Assembly: GCA_016744485.1 (NCBI GenBank)
Contig: JADGEG010000044.1
Location: forward strand, 1-12,605
Source: Arcobacter sp.
GTDB taxonomy: Bacteria > Campylobacterota > Campylobacteria > Campylobacterales > Arcobacteraceae
DNA: 12,605 nt
Direction of reading: 5' to 3'
Shown here: one piece after another, positions 1 to 6,622 of the stretch
Numbering within the stretch: position 1 is the stretch's first letter
Layout: the number at the start of each line of letters is the position of its first letter
Program-made: the position numbers and the translations under genes
The notes under the pieces: model-generated
Database searches by the model: none
The model's input: the letters and a program-made list of their open reading frames with translations, nothing else
Told to the model about the DNA's origin: nothing

Positions 1-725
1 CCTTGAAATATCATTTTAGACGACTGATATGTAGTTTCATATGCATATACTAAAGCTTGGTCAAAAGAATAATTTATTTTTATAAGTTTAGGTGCGGCAC
101 TAATTCCTATCATTCTTTTTTTAATATCTTCTTTAAAAATATTTTTAGCATCACTTATATAAGGATTTAGAACTTTAACTAAAATTTTATTATCTCTTTT
201 TATAATAAATTTTAAATTGCCTTGTGTTGAAACAATAGTTTTTCCTATATCCGACCAAGTTCTAATTTCTATTTGATTTATTTTTAATATTTTATCACCA
301 GCTTTTAGTTTTGCTTTTTTTGCAGGAGAATTATCCATAACTTTACCAATAGTTGGAGATAAGGAATTTACTCCCATTAAAGCAATTAAAATAAATAAAA
401 TAAATGCAAGAATAAAATTAGCCATTGGACCTGCAAGTAATATGATAATTCTTTGCCAAGGTTTTTTTGTATTATATGAGTCATTACCATCTTCAACTAA
501 GTTAGGTTTTGAATCATCTTGTCCTTTCATTCGAACATATCCCCCAAGAGGAATTAAAGCAAGTTGCCATTTTGTACCTGCCCAAACTTTAGAATATACT
601 TGTTTTCCAAAACCTATTGAAAAAACTTCAACTTTAACACCAAAATATCTAGCAGCTAAAAAATGCCCTAATTCGTGAAAAAACACCAAAAAAGATATTA
701 CAAGTAAAAATGTAATAGTACCCAA
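1..725 (-). CDS. rseP: RseP-type site-2 intramembrane zinc metalloprotease (M50), C-terminus cut by window edge
   Basis: Integral inner-membrane protease that cuts substrates within the membrane; the family member RseP of E. coli degrades anti-sigma factors and cleaved signal peptides. The first 241 codons are visible. Residues 17-21 are HELGH, the zinc-binding HExxH motif, inside the first hydrophobic segment. PLGGYV follows at 59-64, then a second membrane segment around 92-118 containing AGPMANF, and a PDZ-like domain at about 120-195 with SPAKKAKLKAGDKI. The LDG motif carrying the third zinc ligand would lie beyond the window. I place the start at a TTG at 725: it gives the family's usual short N-terminus (MGTITFLL) and has AAAAGGAA five bases upstream, whereas no ATG fits. 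It begins 11 bases after the pgsA stop, so it is the last visible gene of the operon. The substrate cannot be told from sequence. Confidence 0.93.
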   Translation of the reverse strand, partial: MGTITFLLVISFLVFFHELGHFLAARYFGVKVEVFSIGFGKQVYSKVWAGTKWQLALIPLGGYVRMKGQDDSKPNLVEDGNDSYNTKKPWQRIIILLAGPMANFILAFILFILIALMGVNSLSPTIGKVMDNSPAKKAKLKAGDKILKINQIEIRTWSDIGKTIVSTQGNLKFIIKRDNKILVKVLNPYISDAKNIFKEDIKKRMIGISAAPKLIKINYSFDQALVYAYETTYQSSKMIFQ

Positions 726-730
726 AGATT

Positions 731-738
731 TTCCTTTT
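731..738 (-). promoter_or_regulatory. Ribosome binding site for the TTG start of rseP
   Basis: AAAAGGAA on the minus strand, five bases before the TTG at 725. It overlaps the pgsA stop codon (737-739) and is the main reason for choosing the TTG start. Confidence 0.7.
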
Positions 739-1282
739 AATTTTTATAATAATCTCTTATATATTCATATCCTGAATACATAGTTAAAGCAACAGCAAAC
801 CAAAGCAATTGTGTTCCAAATGTCCAATTCATAATCAAAAAACCAATTGCTACCATTTGAGCTACTGTCTTTATTTTTCCTGTCATACTTGAAGATACAT
901 CTTTATTTTCATTTGCTGCCATGACTCTAAGTCCTGTTATTAAAAACTCACGAGATAGTATTAAGAATATAGCCCATATAGATGCTCTATTTATTAGCAT
1001 TAGGCCTAAAAAACCAGCTAACATTAACATTTTATCTGCAAGTGGATCTAATATGGCACCAAGTTTTGTCATTTGATTCCAAGACCTTGCAATATATCCA
1101 TCAAAAAAATCTGTAATTGAAGCTATCACAAAAATCAAAGCTGCAAAATAATCAATCCAAGAAGGATGCCAAGAACTAAAAATCTCATTTTGTCTATCTA
1201 CTAAAAACCATAACATTAAGGGTGCTAATGCTATTCTTAAACAAGCTAAAAGATTTGGTACATTCAAGGCATCATTTTTCAT
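737..1282 (-). CDS. pgsA: CDP-diacylglycerol--glycerol-3-phosphate 3-phosphatidyltransferase
   Basis: Committed step of phosphatidylglycerol synthesis: it transfers a phosphatidyl group from CDP-diacylglycerol to glycerol 3-phosphate at the inner membrane. The 181-residue length is normal for the family. The CDP-alcohol phosphotransferase signature D-x2-D-G-x2-A-R-x8-G-x3-D-x3-D is complete: D58, D61, G62, A65, R66, G75, D79 and D83. Hydrophobic segments surround it at about 10-27, 44-57, 84-112 and 140-165. NVPNLLACLRI at 7-17 is the typical N-terminal start of PgsA. The ATG shares one base with the stop of the upstream reductase (TAATG), and no good Shine-Dalgarno sequence lies close by, so translation is probably coupled. 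The neighbours fit a lipid and envelope operon. Phosphatidylserine synthase has the same signature, but the N-terminus and length favour PgsA. Confidence 0.95.
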   Translation of the reverse strand: MKNDALNVPNLLACLRIALAPLMLWFLVDRQNEIFSSWHPSWIDYFAALIFVIASITDFFDGYIARSWNQMTKLGAILDPLADKMLMLAGFLGLMLINRASIWAIFLILSREFLITGLRVMAANENKDVSSSMTGKIKTVAQMVAIGFLIMNWTFGTQLLWFAVALTMYSGYEYIRDYYKN

Positions 1283-2064
1283 TATCTAAAAGTCGTTCCA
1301 CCATCAACAACTATAGTTTGAGAAGTAAGCCAAGATGCATCAGAAGTACATAAAAAATAACAGGTATTTGCTAAGTCGTTTGGTTGCCCTATTCTATTAA
1401 GTGCTGATAATTCAGCTGTTTTTGCTTTTACTTCTTCATAATTTGTAAATGCTTTTAAAGCATCCGTATCAATTGGTCCTCCTGAAACAGAATTTACTCT
1501 AATACCAAATTCGCCCAATTCAGTTGCTGCATACTTAACCATAGTTTCAACAGCTGCTTTATTTGTACCATGTCCTGCATAATTCTCAATATATACTAAA
1601 TTACCTGTACTGCTTAAAGATACGATTGAACCACCTCTACCTTGTTTTTGCATTCTTTTTGCAGCTTGTTGAGCTCCACATACAAAAGCATTTACAGTTG
1701 CAGTATAAATATTATTAAGCCCACGAGGTTTTAATTTCATAAATTTTCCATAACCACCAACAACTGCACGACCATAAATCATGGCATTTGATATGAAAAA
1801 ATCTACACTATCAAAATCTTCATCAATGAGCAAGAATAATTCTTTATATGTTTGTGGTTCTAAAATATTAAAAGCATAGCACTTACATTTAACTTTATAT
1901 GTCTCTTCAATATCTTTACAAATATCAATCGCAAATTGTTTATTTGAATTATATGTAAAAGCTACATTAATACCATTTTGTGCGAACTTATAAACACATT
2001 GTTTTCCTATGCCTTTTGTACCACCTGAAATAACTAAAGTTTTACCTTTCATATCATTACTCAT
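1282..2064 (-). CDS. FabL-like short-chain reductase, probable enoyl-[acyl-carrier-protein] reductase
   Basis: SDR-family NAD(P)H oxidoreductase of 260 residues with a Rossmann fold. The nucleotide-binding loop GGTKGIG is at 14-20, SNA (in place of the usual NNAG) at 92-94, a serine pair at 151-152, and the C-terminal TIVVDGG at 250-256. The active-site tyrosine and lysine are Y162 and K169, spaced Y-x6-K as in FabI and FabL, not Y-x3-K as in FabG and classical steroid or ketoacyl reductases. The stretches around ENY (160-162) and VSGGPIDTDALK (193-204) closely match what I recall of Bacillus FabL. I therefore infer reduction of enoyl-ACP in fatty-acid elongation, which fits pgsA directly downstream. 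Homologues in Campylobacter are often labelled 7-alpha-hydroxysteroid dehydrogenase, which the spacing argues against. The start overlaps the dapA stop as TAATG, with AAGGTGAT about ten bases upstream; M5 is an alternative start. Confidence 0.85.
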   Translation of the reverse strand: MSNDMKGKTLVISGGTKGIGKQCVYKFAQNGINVAFTYNSNKQFAIDICKDIEETYKVKCKCYAFNILEPQTYKELFLLIDEDFDSVDFFISNAMIYGRAVVGGYGKFMKLKPRGLNNIYTATVNAFVCGAQQAAKRMQKQGRGGSIVSLSSTGNLVYIENYAGHGTNKAAVETMVKYAATELGEFGIRVNSVSGGPIDTDALKAFTNYEEVKAKTAELSALNRIGQPNDLANTCYFLCTSDASWLTSQTIVVDGGTTFR

Positions 2065-2951
2065 TATTTAATCACCTTATAATTTTTTAAAATAATTTCT
2101 AGTTTTTTCATAGTTTCTACACTAGGAGATGTAAGTGGAAGTCTATATTCTAAAGTATCTAATAAACCACACAAATACATAGCTGCTTTTAGTGGTATTG
2201 GATTACTTTCACTAAATAAAATATTATTTAATAAATATAAATCTTCATTTATAGCTCTTGCACTATTAAACTTATTTTCAAATACATCATGTACTAATTG
2301 TGATTTTAAATTTGGAAGAAGATTTGCTGTAACTGATATAATACCTTTAGCACCATTACAAAGCATAGGAAAATCAATAGTATCATCACCTGATATTACT
2401 ACAAAATCTTTTCTTTTTGAATGAAGTTCAACTGCTCTCTCAAGTGAACCACTAGCTTCTTTAACAGCATAAATATTAGAAATATCATCATATAGTCTAA
2501 TTGCTGTATTTGCTTCTAAATCAACACCTGTTCGTCCAGGTACATTATATAAAACAAGAGGTATATCAACACTTTGTGCTATTGTTTTATAATGTTGGTA
2601 TAAACCTTCTTGCATAGGTTTATTATAATAAGGAGTTACAGACAGTATTCCATCTGCTCCTACTTCTTGTGCATGTTTTGCTATACCTATAGCTTCATTT
2701 GTAGCATTAGAACCAGCTCCTGCTATTACTTTTGTATTTGTATTTTTGCAAGTTAAAACTGCAACTTCTATACACTCTTTATGTTCTATATGTGAAAGTG
2801 TAGCACTCTCACCAGTTGTTCCAACAGGAACAACTACATCTATACCTTGTGTAATTTGTCTTTTAATTAAATATTCATACTTTTCTAAATCAACTTTCCC
2901 ATTTTTAAACGGTGTAATTAAAGCAGTCATCGCTCCTAGCATATCATTCAT
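2064..2951 (-). CDS. dapA: 4-hydroxy-tetrahydrodipicolinate synthase
   Basis: Condenses pyruvate with aspartate semialdehyde, the first step committed to diaminopimelate and lysine, in the cytosol. With the start used here the protein has 295 residues, the usual size. GAMTALITPF is at 6-15, the pyruvate-binding GTTGES at 44-49, the tyrosine and arginine of YNVPGR are Y135 and R140, and the Schiff-base lysine is K164 in KEASG. SGDD at 187-190 and AKGIISV at 201-207 are also typical. The open frame extends eight codons further upstream, to an ATG at 2975, but that would add MKKRKRIK inside the previous gene. The ATG at 2951 has AGGA five bases before it and follows the M16 stop after one base (TAAAATG), so it is preferred. 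The stop overlaps the next start as TAATG. Confidence 0.97.
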   Translation of the reverse strand: MNDMLGAMTALITPFKNGKVDLEKYEYLIKRQITQGIDVVVPVGTTGESATLSHIEHKECIEVAVLTCKNTNTKVIAGAGSNATNEAIGIAKHAQEVGADGILSVTPYYNKPMQEGLYQHYKTIAQSVDIPLVLYNVPGRTGVDLEANTAIRLYDDISNIYAVKEASGSLERAVELHSKRKDFVVISGDDTIDFPMLCNGAKGIISVTANLLPNLKSQLVHDVFENKFNSARAINEDLYLLNNILFSESNPIPLKAAMYLCGLLDTLEYRLPLTSPSVETMKKLEIILKNYKVIK

Positions 2952-2952
2952 T

Positions 2953-4311
2953 TTAATCCTTTTTCTTTTCTTCATTTTGTTTTTTTTCTTTACTTTTTAA
3001 AATCAATGTTGTTGAATTATCTTTATTTAAATACTTCTTGGCAACATCAATAATGTCTTGAAGTTTTAATTTATCTAAGTTTTTTTCATAATCAAATAAG
3101 GGTTTAATATTATTTCTTACGAAGTAAGCTCCATATAAGGATGAAAGTGAGCTTGAACTTTCAAGGGAGAATATGAAATCAGCTTTAGTATTAATTTTAA
3201 TTTTATCTAAATCAGATTGTTCAATATTTCCATTTTGAATACTTTTAATTATCTTATCAATTTCTTTTTTTACATCTTTTGCTTTAATACCTTCATTACA
3301 AACAGCCATAAACATAAATAAACCTGGATCTGTTAATTCTAAATTATAAGCATAAATAGAATTAACCATTCTTTTTTTATCTACTAATATTTTATGTAAA
3401 TATGAACTTTTTCCTAAACTTAACAATTCGCTCAATGCTGATAAAGCAACCTGATCTTTATGTTCAAAATTTGGAATATGATAAGAAACGGCTAACATTT
3501 CAACTTGTGTATCTTTGTTGATAATAATTTCTTTAGCCCCATCTTGTTTTGGCTCAACAGTATGTATGGTTTTAGGTATTTTTTTCGTATTTTTTATATC
3601 TTTAAAGTATTTTGATGCTAAAGAAAAAACATCTTCTTTTTTGATATCTCCAGCAACGACAACAATAGCATTTTCAGCTTGATAATAAGTACTATGAAAA
3701 TCTTTTATGTCTTTTATATTCCAGTTTTTAATATCATCAGTAAAACCTATTGGTGTCCAATGATAAGGGTGATATAAATAGGCATTATTAAATAATCTGT
3801 ATTGTAAATAACCCATAGGATTATTATCTGTTCGCCAACGGCGCTCTTCTGCAACTACATCGCGTTCTGGCTGAAATTCTTTATCTTTTAGCTTTAAATT
3901 CTTCATAAGTTCTGCAAAAAGTTTTAAAGACTTAGACATATTTTTAGATGATGATTTAATATAATAATGAGTATAATCAAAAGATGTTGAAGCATTATTA
4001 ACTCCTCCAAAACCTTTTACTATTTCATCAAATTCACCCGCTTTTAAATTTTTTGTTGATTTAAAATTTAAATGTTCTAGCATATGTGCTATTCCACTTT
4101 TACCCATAGTTTCATTTCTGCTCCCTACTTTATAAAAAATATCTGTTGATATGACATTAGAATTATTATTCATAGGAATTGCTACTATTTGCAAACCGTT
4201 ATCTAATGTTTTTGTATAATATTTTGTTAAACTAGAACCCATTAAATTCTCCTTTATAAATAAAAAAATAAATAAAAAACTTAAAAAATAAGATTTATAT
4301 TTAATATTCAT
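2953..4311 (-). CDS. M16-family zinc metallopeptidase (insulinase/PqqE-like)
   Basis: Single M16B-type peptidase of 452 residues. The inverted zinc motif HxxEH is intact as H76, E79 and H80 (HMLEH), with the third ligand probably E156 in VAEERR, the usual distance away. The N-terminal catalytic half runs to about residue 240 and the C-terminal half, an inactive-type M16 domain, to about 435. The tail is very lysine-rich. The first 25 residues look like a signal peptide: basic MNIKYK, then SYFLSFLFIFLFI, then a short polar region with possible cleavage after LMG. The ATG overlaps the pyrD stop (ATGA). A second ATG at 4242 (residue 24) has a far better Shine-Dalgarno sequence and would give a 429-residue cytosolic form, so the start is uncertain. 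The related Helicobacter protein PqqE is, from memory, reported as secreted. Substrate unknown. Confidence 0.9.
   Translation of the reverse strand: MNIKYKSYFLSFLFIFLFIKENLMGSSLTKYYTKTLDNGLQIVAIPMNNNSNVISTDIFYKVGSRNETMGKSGIAHMLEHLNFKSTKNLKAGEFDEIVKGFGGVNNASTSFDYTHYYIKSSSKNMSKSLKLFAELMKNLKLKDKEFQPERDVVAEERRWRTDNNPMGYLQYRLFNNAYLYHPYHWTPIGFTDDIKNWNIKDIKDFHSTYYQAENAIVVVAGDIKKEDVFSLASKYFKDIKNTKKIPKTIHTVEPKQDGAKEIIINKDTQVEMLAVSYHIPNFEHKDQVALSALSELLSLGKSSYLHKILVDKKRMVNSIYAYNLELTDPGLFMFMAVCNEGIKAKDVKKEIDKIIKSIQNGNIEQSDLDKIKINTKADFIFSLESSSSLSSLYGAYFVRNNIKPLFDYEKNLDKLKLQDIIDVAKKYLNKDNSTTLILKSKEKKQNEEKKKD
2957..2960 (-). promoter_or_regulatory. Ribosome binding site deciding the dapA start
   Basis: AGGA, preceded by an A-rich run, lies five bases before the ATG at 2951 and inside the last codons of the M16 peptidase. 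It supports the 295-residue DapA over the 303-residue reading that begins at 2975. Confidence 0.65.
4249..4255 (-). promoter_or_regulatory. Strong internal ribosome binding site in the M16 peptidase gene
   Basis: AAAGGAG sits six bases before the in-frame ATG at 4242. It is the best Shine-Dalgarno match I noticed in this window, while the upstream ATG at 4311 has only a weak AAGAAAA. The same bases encode Lys-Glu in the long form, so it may be coincidence. Confidence 0.5.
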
Positions 4312-5381
4312 TTTTGATTTTCTTGTATTAAATCAATGCCAATAGCATCTTTAATGCTATTGTAGTTATCTTTTTTTAATAATTCTATTAGTTCTTCATT
4401 TATTTTTTTTGCTATACTTGGACCTTCAAAAATCAATCCCGTATATATTTGAACTAAAGAAGCACCTGCTTTTATCCTTTTATAAGCTTGATGTGCATTT
4501 GATATTCCACCAACACTAATTAAAATTGTTTTTCCATATAAAACTTCACTAACTTTTTTAAATAATTTATATGATTTATCACTTAAGCAAGCTCCCGATA
4601 ATCCTCCAAAATTTTTGGCATTTGGCACTAAATCATAATCAATGGTTGTATTACTAATAATAATCCCAGCAGTACCTGCTTTAACTGCTGCTTCGCACAA
4701 GGCAATTGCATAAGAAGCTTCAAGATCTGGAGCTATTTTTAATAAAATTGGTTTTTGTGTTAATGTTTTTGCCATAGTAAAAAGTTTTGTAATAAAATCT
4801 TCATTTTGCAGGTCTCTTAAATTTGGTGTATTTGGACTTGAAATATTTATTACTAAATAAGTAGCAAATTGTTGAAATTTTTTAATTAGAATTTTATAAT
4901 CATCTAAAGTAAATTCTTCCTTTGTATCTTTATTTTTACCTATATTTATACCTATGGGTGTGCTATAAGGTAAATTGTGCTTTAGGTTTATCAAAACCTT
5001 TGAGGCACCTATATTATTAAAGCCCATTGCATTTTGTACAGATTTATGTTCTTCATATCTAAACATTCGAGGTTTTGGATTACCTTTTTGAGGTTTTGGT
5101 GTAATGGTACCTATTTCACTAAAAGCAAAACCCATTGCCTTTACTGATCTAATCATTTTTGCATTTTTATCAAAACCTGCTGCTAGACCTATTGGATTTA
5201 AAAATTTTTCACCAAAAATATCTTGTTCAAGCATTTTATTTTTTATAAAATACTTATTTTTAAAGTAACGATTCAAAAAGTCAATACTACCTAAAAACCT
5301 TAAAATGTTTTCAGCTATGTTATGTGCATTTTCTGCATTAAAAAGAAAAATTACTTTTTTAAATGTATGATAATTAAACAA
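4308..5381 (-). CDS. pyrD: Dihydroorotate dehydrogenase (quinone), class 2
   Basis: Oxidises dihydroorotate to orotate in pyrimidine synthesis, passing electrons through FMN to the membrane quinone pool. The 357-residue length and N-terminal extension mark the membrane-associated class 2 enzyme. Residues 1-40 form the amphipathic membrane and quinone-contact region. The FMN and substrate barrel shows AAGFDKN at 67-73, NAMGFNN at 117-123, and the class 2 signature NISSPNTPNLR at 179-189 with the catalytic serine (Ser181 or Ser182; class 1 enzymes use cysteine). SNTTI is at 243-247, GGLSG at 259-263, SVGGI at 289-293 and YTGLIFEGP at 313-321. The start is TTG at 5381 with AGGA seven bases upstream. 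As the first gene after a 150-base gap, it probably heads the six-gene operon. It overlaps the M16 peptidase as ATGA. Confidence 0.96.
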   Translation of the reverse strand: MFNYHTFKKVIFLFNAENAHNIAENILRFLGSIDFLNRYFKNKYFIKNKMLEQDIFGEKFLNPIGLAAGFDKNAKMIRSVKAMGFAFSEIGTITPKPQKGNPKPRMFRYEEHKSVQNAMGFNNIGASKVLINLKHNLPYSTPIGINIGKNKDTKEEFTLDDYKILIKKFQQFATYLVINISSPNTPNLRDLQNEDFITKLFTMAKTLTQKPILLKIAPDLEASYAIALCEAAVKAGTAGIIISNTTIDYDLVPNAKNFGGLSGACLSDKSYKLFKKVSEVLYGKTILISVGGISNAHQAYKRIKAGASLVQIYTGLIFEGPSIAKKINEELIELLKKDNYNSIKDAIGIDLIQENQK

Positions 5382-5388
5382 TACAGAA

Positions 5389-5392
5389 TCCT
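5389..5392 (-). promoter_or_regulatory. Ribosome binding site for the TTG start of pyrD
   Basis: AGGA lies seven bases before the TTG at 5381 on the minus strand. The resulting N-terminus has the normal class 2 DHODH helices, and no ATG fits. Confidence 0.6.
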
Positions 5393-5401
5393 ATATATAA
5401 A

Positions 5402-5422
5402 TTTTAGATATTTTATCTAAAA
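5402..5422 (-). promoter_or_regulatory. Candidate pyrD operon promoter -10 embedded in a perfect palindrome
   Basis: TTTTAGATA and TATCTAAAA form a perfect 9-base inverted repeat with a 3-base centre. Read on the minus strand, it contains TTTTAGA-TAAAAT, with the -10-like TAAAAT at 5415-5410. The same TTTAGATAAAAT string occurs before serB on the plus strand. A transcript from here would have a leader of roughly 20 bases before pyrD. The dyad could be an operator or chance in AT-rich DNA. Confidence 0.35.
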
Positions 5423-5491
5423 CTTAGTAAAAAAATCTTTATAAGAAAGTTTAACTCTTTTTAAATTGATATAATTAACTTTAGAATAAAG

Positions 5492-5513
5492 ATTAATAAA
5501 CTTTTTTATTAAT
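5492..5513. repeat. AT-only inverted repeat downstream of ruvX
   Basis: ATTAATAAA and TTTATTAAT are perfect 9-base arms around a 4-base centre, 19 bases past the ruvX stop. It could be a weak terminator for ruvX, but the stem has no G-C pair and no clean T-run follows. The function is unproven. Confidence 0.3.
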
Positions 5514-5531
5514 AATATTATCTTAAATATA

Positions 5532-5906
5532 TCATAATAAATATCTCTCTAAAATAATTTTTGCAGCCAAAGAATCAATACGACCATCTTTTTTATATTT
5601 AAATGTACCTTTTATTAACTCTTTTGCTTCAACAGAACTCATATTTTCTTCTTGAAAAACAATTGTTCCACTAAATTTTATAAGTTTTATAAAGTGTTTT
5701 ATTCTTTTTTGCATTTCTAAACTAGCACTTGGAAAACCAACTACTAAAATATCAATTTCCCAATCTTTAAGTATTATAGATAGTTCATTACTTGCTTGAT
5801 TTCTATTTTTTCTAATAATTGCTTGAAGTGGGGTGACTATGTCTAAATTTAAACAAATAGCAATACCAATGCGCTTTAAACCAATATCAATACAAGCTAG
5901 CTTCAT
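5532..5906 (-). CDS. ruvX: RuvX/YqgF-type Holliday junction resolvase-like nuclease
   Basis: Member of the YqgF family of RNase H-fold nucleases, linked to Holliday junction resolution and, in E. coli, to maturation of the 16S rRNA 5' end. The 124-residue length is slightly short for the family (E. coli about 138). The first strand carries D7 in ACIDIGLKRIG. DILVVGFP at 52-59 is the typical second element. The second acidic residue is probably E87 in FQEEN, and D111 in RIDSLAAKIILERYL supplies the third, so the acidic triad looks intact. The ATG at 5906 has AAGG twelve bases upstream, a somewhat long spacing. It stands alone on the minus strand, divergent from serB and 150 bases ahead of pyrD; read-through into pyrD is possible. 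Which of the family's proposed roles applies here is not shown by sequence. Confidence 0.88.
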   Translation of the reverse strand: MKLACIDIGLKRIGIAICLNLDIVTPLQAIIRKNRNQASNELSIILKDWEIDILVVGFPSASLEMQKRIKHFIKLIKFSGTIVFQEENMSSVEAKELIKGTFKYKKDGRIDSLAAKIILERYLL

Positions 5907-5941
5907 ATATTATTTATACCTTTTATAGTTTTTTTATAAAA

Positions 5942-5953
5942 TTTAGATAAAAT
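5942..5953 (+). promoter_or_regulatory. Candidate serB promoter -10 (TTTAGATAAAAT)
   Basis: TAAAAT at 5948-5953 is preceded by TTTAGA and a T-rich run, matching the string seen before pyrD on the other strand. It would give a leader of about 30 bases. AGGA at 5978-5981, ten bases before the serB ATG, is the ribosome binding site. Confidence 0.4.
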
Positions 5954-5964
5954 TATATCCTTAA
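5952..5964 (-). promoter_or_regulatory. Candidate ruvX promoter -10 (TTAAGGATATAAT)
   Basis: On the minus strand TTAAGGATATAAT ends in a perfect TATAAT (5957-5952), about 45 bases before the ruvX ATG. It overlaps the candidate serB -10 on the other strand. No clear -35 is seen, which is normal in Campylobacterota. Confidence 0.4.
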
Positions 5965-5991
5965 TAATATAAATTATAGGATGTATACTAA

Positions 5992-6612
5992 ATGAAATTA
6001 GCAGTTTTTGATTTTGATTCAACTTTAATGAACGGTGAAACAATAGATTTTTTAGCACAAGCTTTAGGTGTTGAAGAACAAGTCACCTCCCTTACACAAA
6101 AAGCCATGAATGGTAAATTGGATTTTTTTGAATCTCTTATACAAAGAGTCAAACTTTTAAAAGGTTTAAAGCATAAAGATGCCGTTAAAATATGTAAAAA
6201 TCTTCCTTTAATGAACGGAGCAGCTCAAAGTGTTAGTAAACTAAAAGAAAAAGGCTATAAAGTAGTATGTTTTTCTGGTGGTTTTACAATAGCAACAAAT
6301 GTAGCAAAAGATAAATTACACCTAGATGCTACTTTTTCAAATATTTTACATGAAAAAAATGGAATTTTAACTGGTTTAGTAGGGGGAGATATGATGTTTT
6401 CTTCAAGTAAAGGCGATATGATACAAAAACTTCAAGCAATATTAAATATTACAGTTGAAAATACTTTAGTTGTAGGTGATGGTGCAAATGATCTTTCTAT
6501 GTTTAAACATGCAAAACAAAAAATTGCTTTTTGTGCAAAAGATATATTAAAAAATGAAGCAAATATTATTATAGATGAAAAAGATTTATCTATAATGTTG
6601 AAATATATATAA
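5992..6612 (+). CDS. serB: Phosphoserine phosphatase (HAD superfamily)
   Basis: Hydrolyses phosphoserine to serine, the last step of serine synthesis, in the cytosol. The 206-residue length fits the single-domain type without the extra N-terminal ACT-like domain. HAD motif I is FDFDSTL, with nucleophile D7 and acid/base D9. E16 and R52 match the substrate-binding glutamate and arginine of the cap. Motif II is S95 in FSGGF, motif III is K140 in SSKGD, and motif IV is GDGAND with D163 and D167. All catalytic elements are present. It opens the plus-strand run, with tal starting 10 bases downstream behind an AAGGA that overlaps the serB stop. A serB-tal pairing is also known to me from Campylobacter. 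A different HAD phosphatase activity is possible but less likely. Confidence 0.93.
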   Translation: MKLAVFDFDSTLMNGETIDFLAQALGVEEQVTSLTQKAMNGKLDFFESLIQRVKLLKGLKHKDAVKICKNLPLMNGAAQSVSKLKEKGYKVVCFSGGFTIATNVAKDKLHLDATFSNILHEKNGILTGLVGGDMMFSSSKGDMIQKLQAILNITVENTLVVGDGANDLSMFKHAKQKIAFCAKDILKNEANIIIDEKDLSIMLKYI

Positions 6613-6622
6613 GGAATTAAAA

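Noticed and set aside
442..678. 78-codon open frame on the plus strand
   Set aside because: It lies entirely opposite rseP, whose HELGH, GGYV and PDZ motifs are clear on the minus strand. It has no family resemblance.
2746..3000. 84-codon plus-strand frame across the dapA/M16 junction
   Set aside because: Antisense to two well-supported genes. Its hydrophobic tail is the complement of lysine-rich codons.
5981..5995. Four-codon upstream frame (Met-Tyr-Thr-Lys-stop) whose TGA overlaps the serB ATG
   Set aside because: The only AGGA overlaps its own ATG, so it could not be initiated well. Short frames of this kind are expected by chance.
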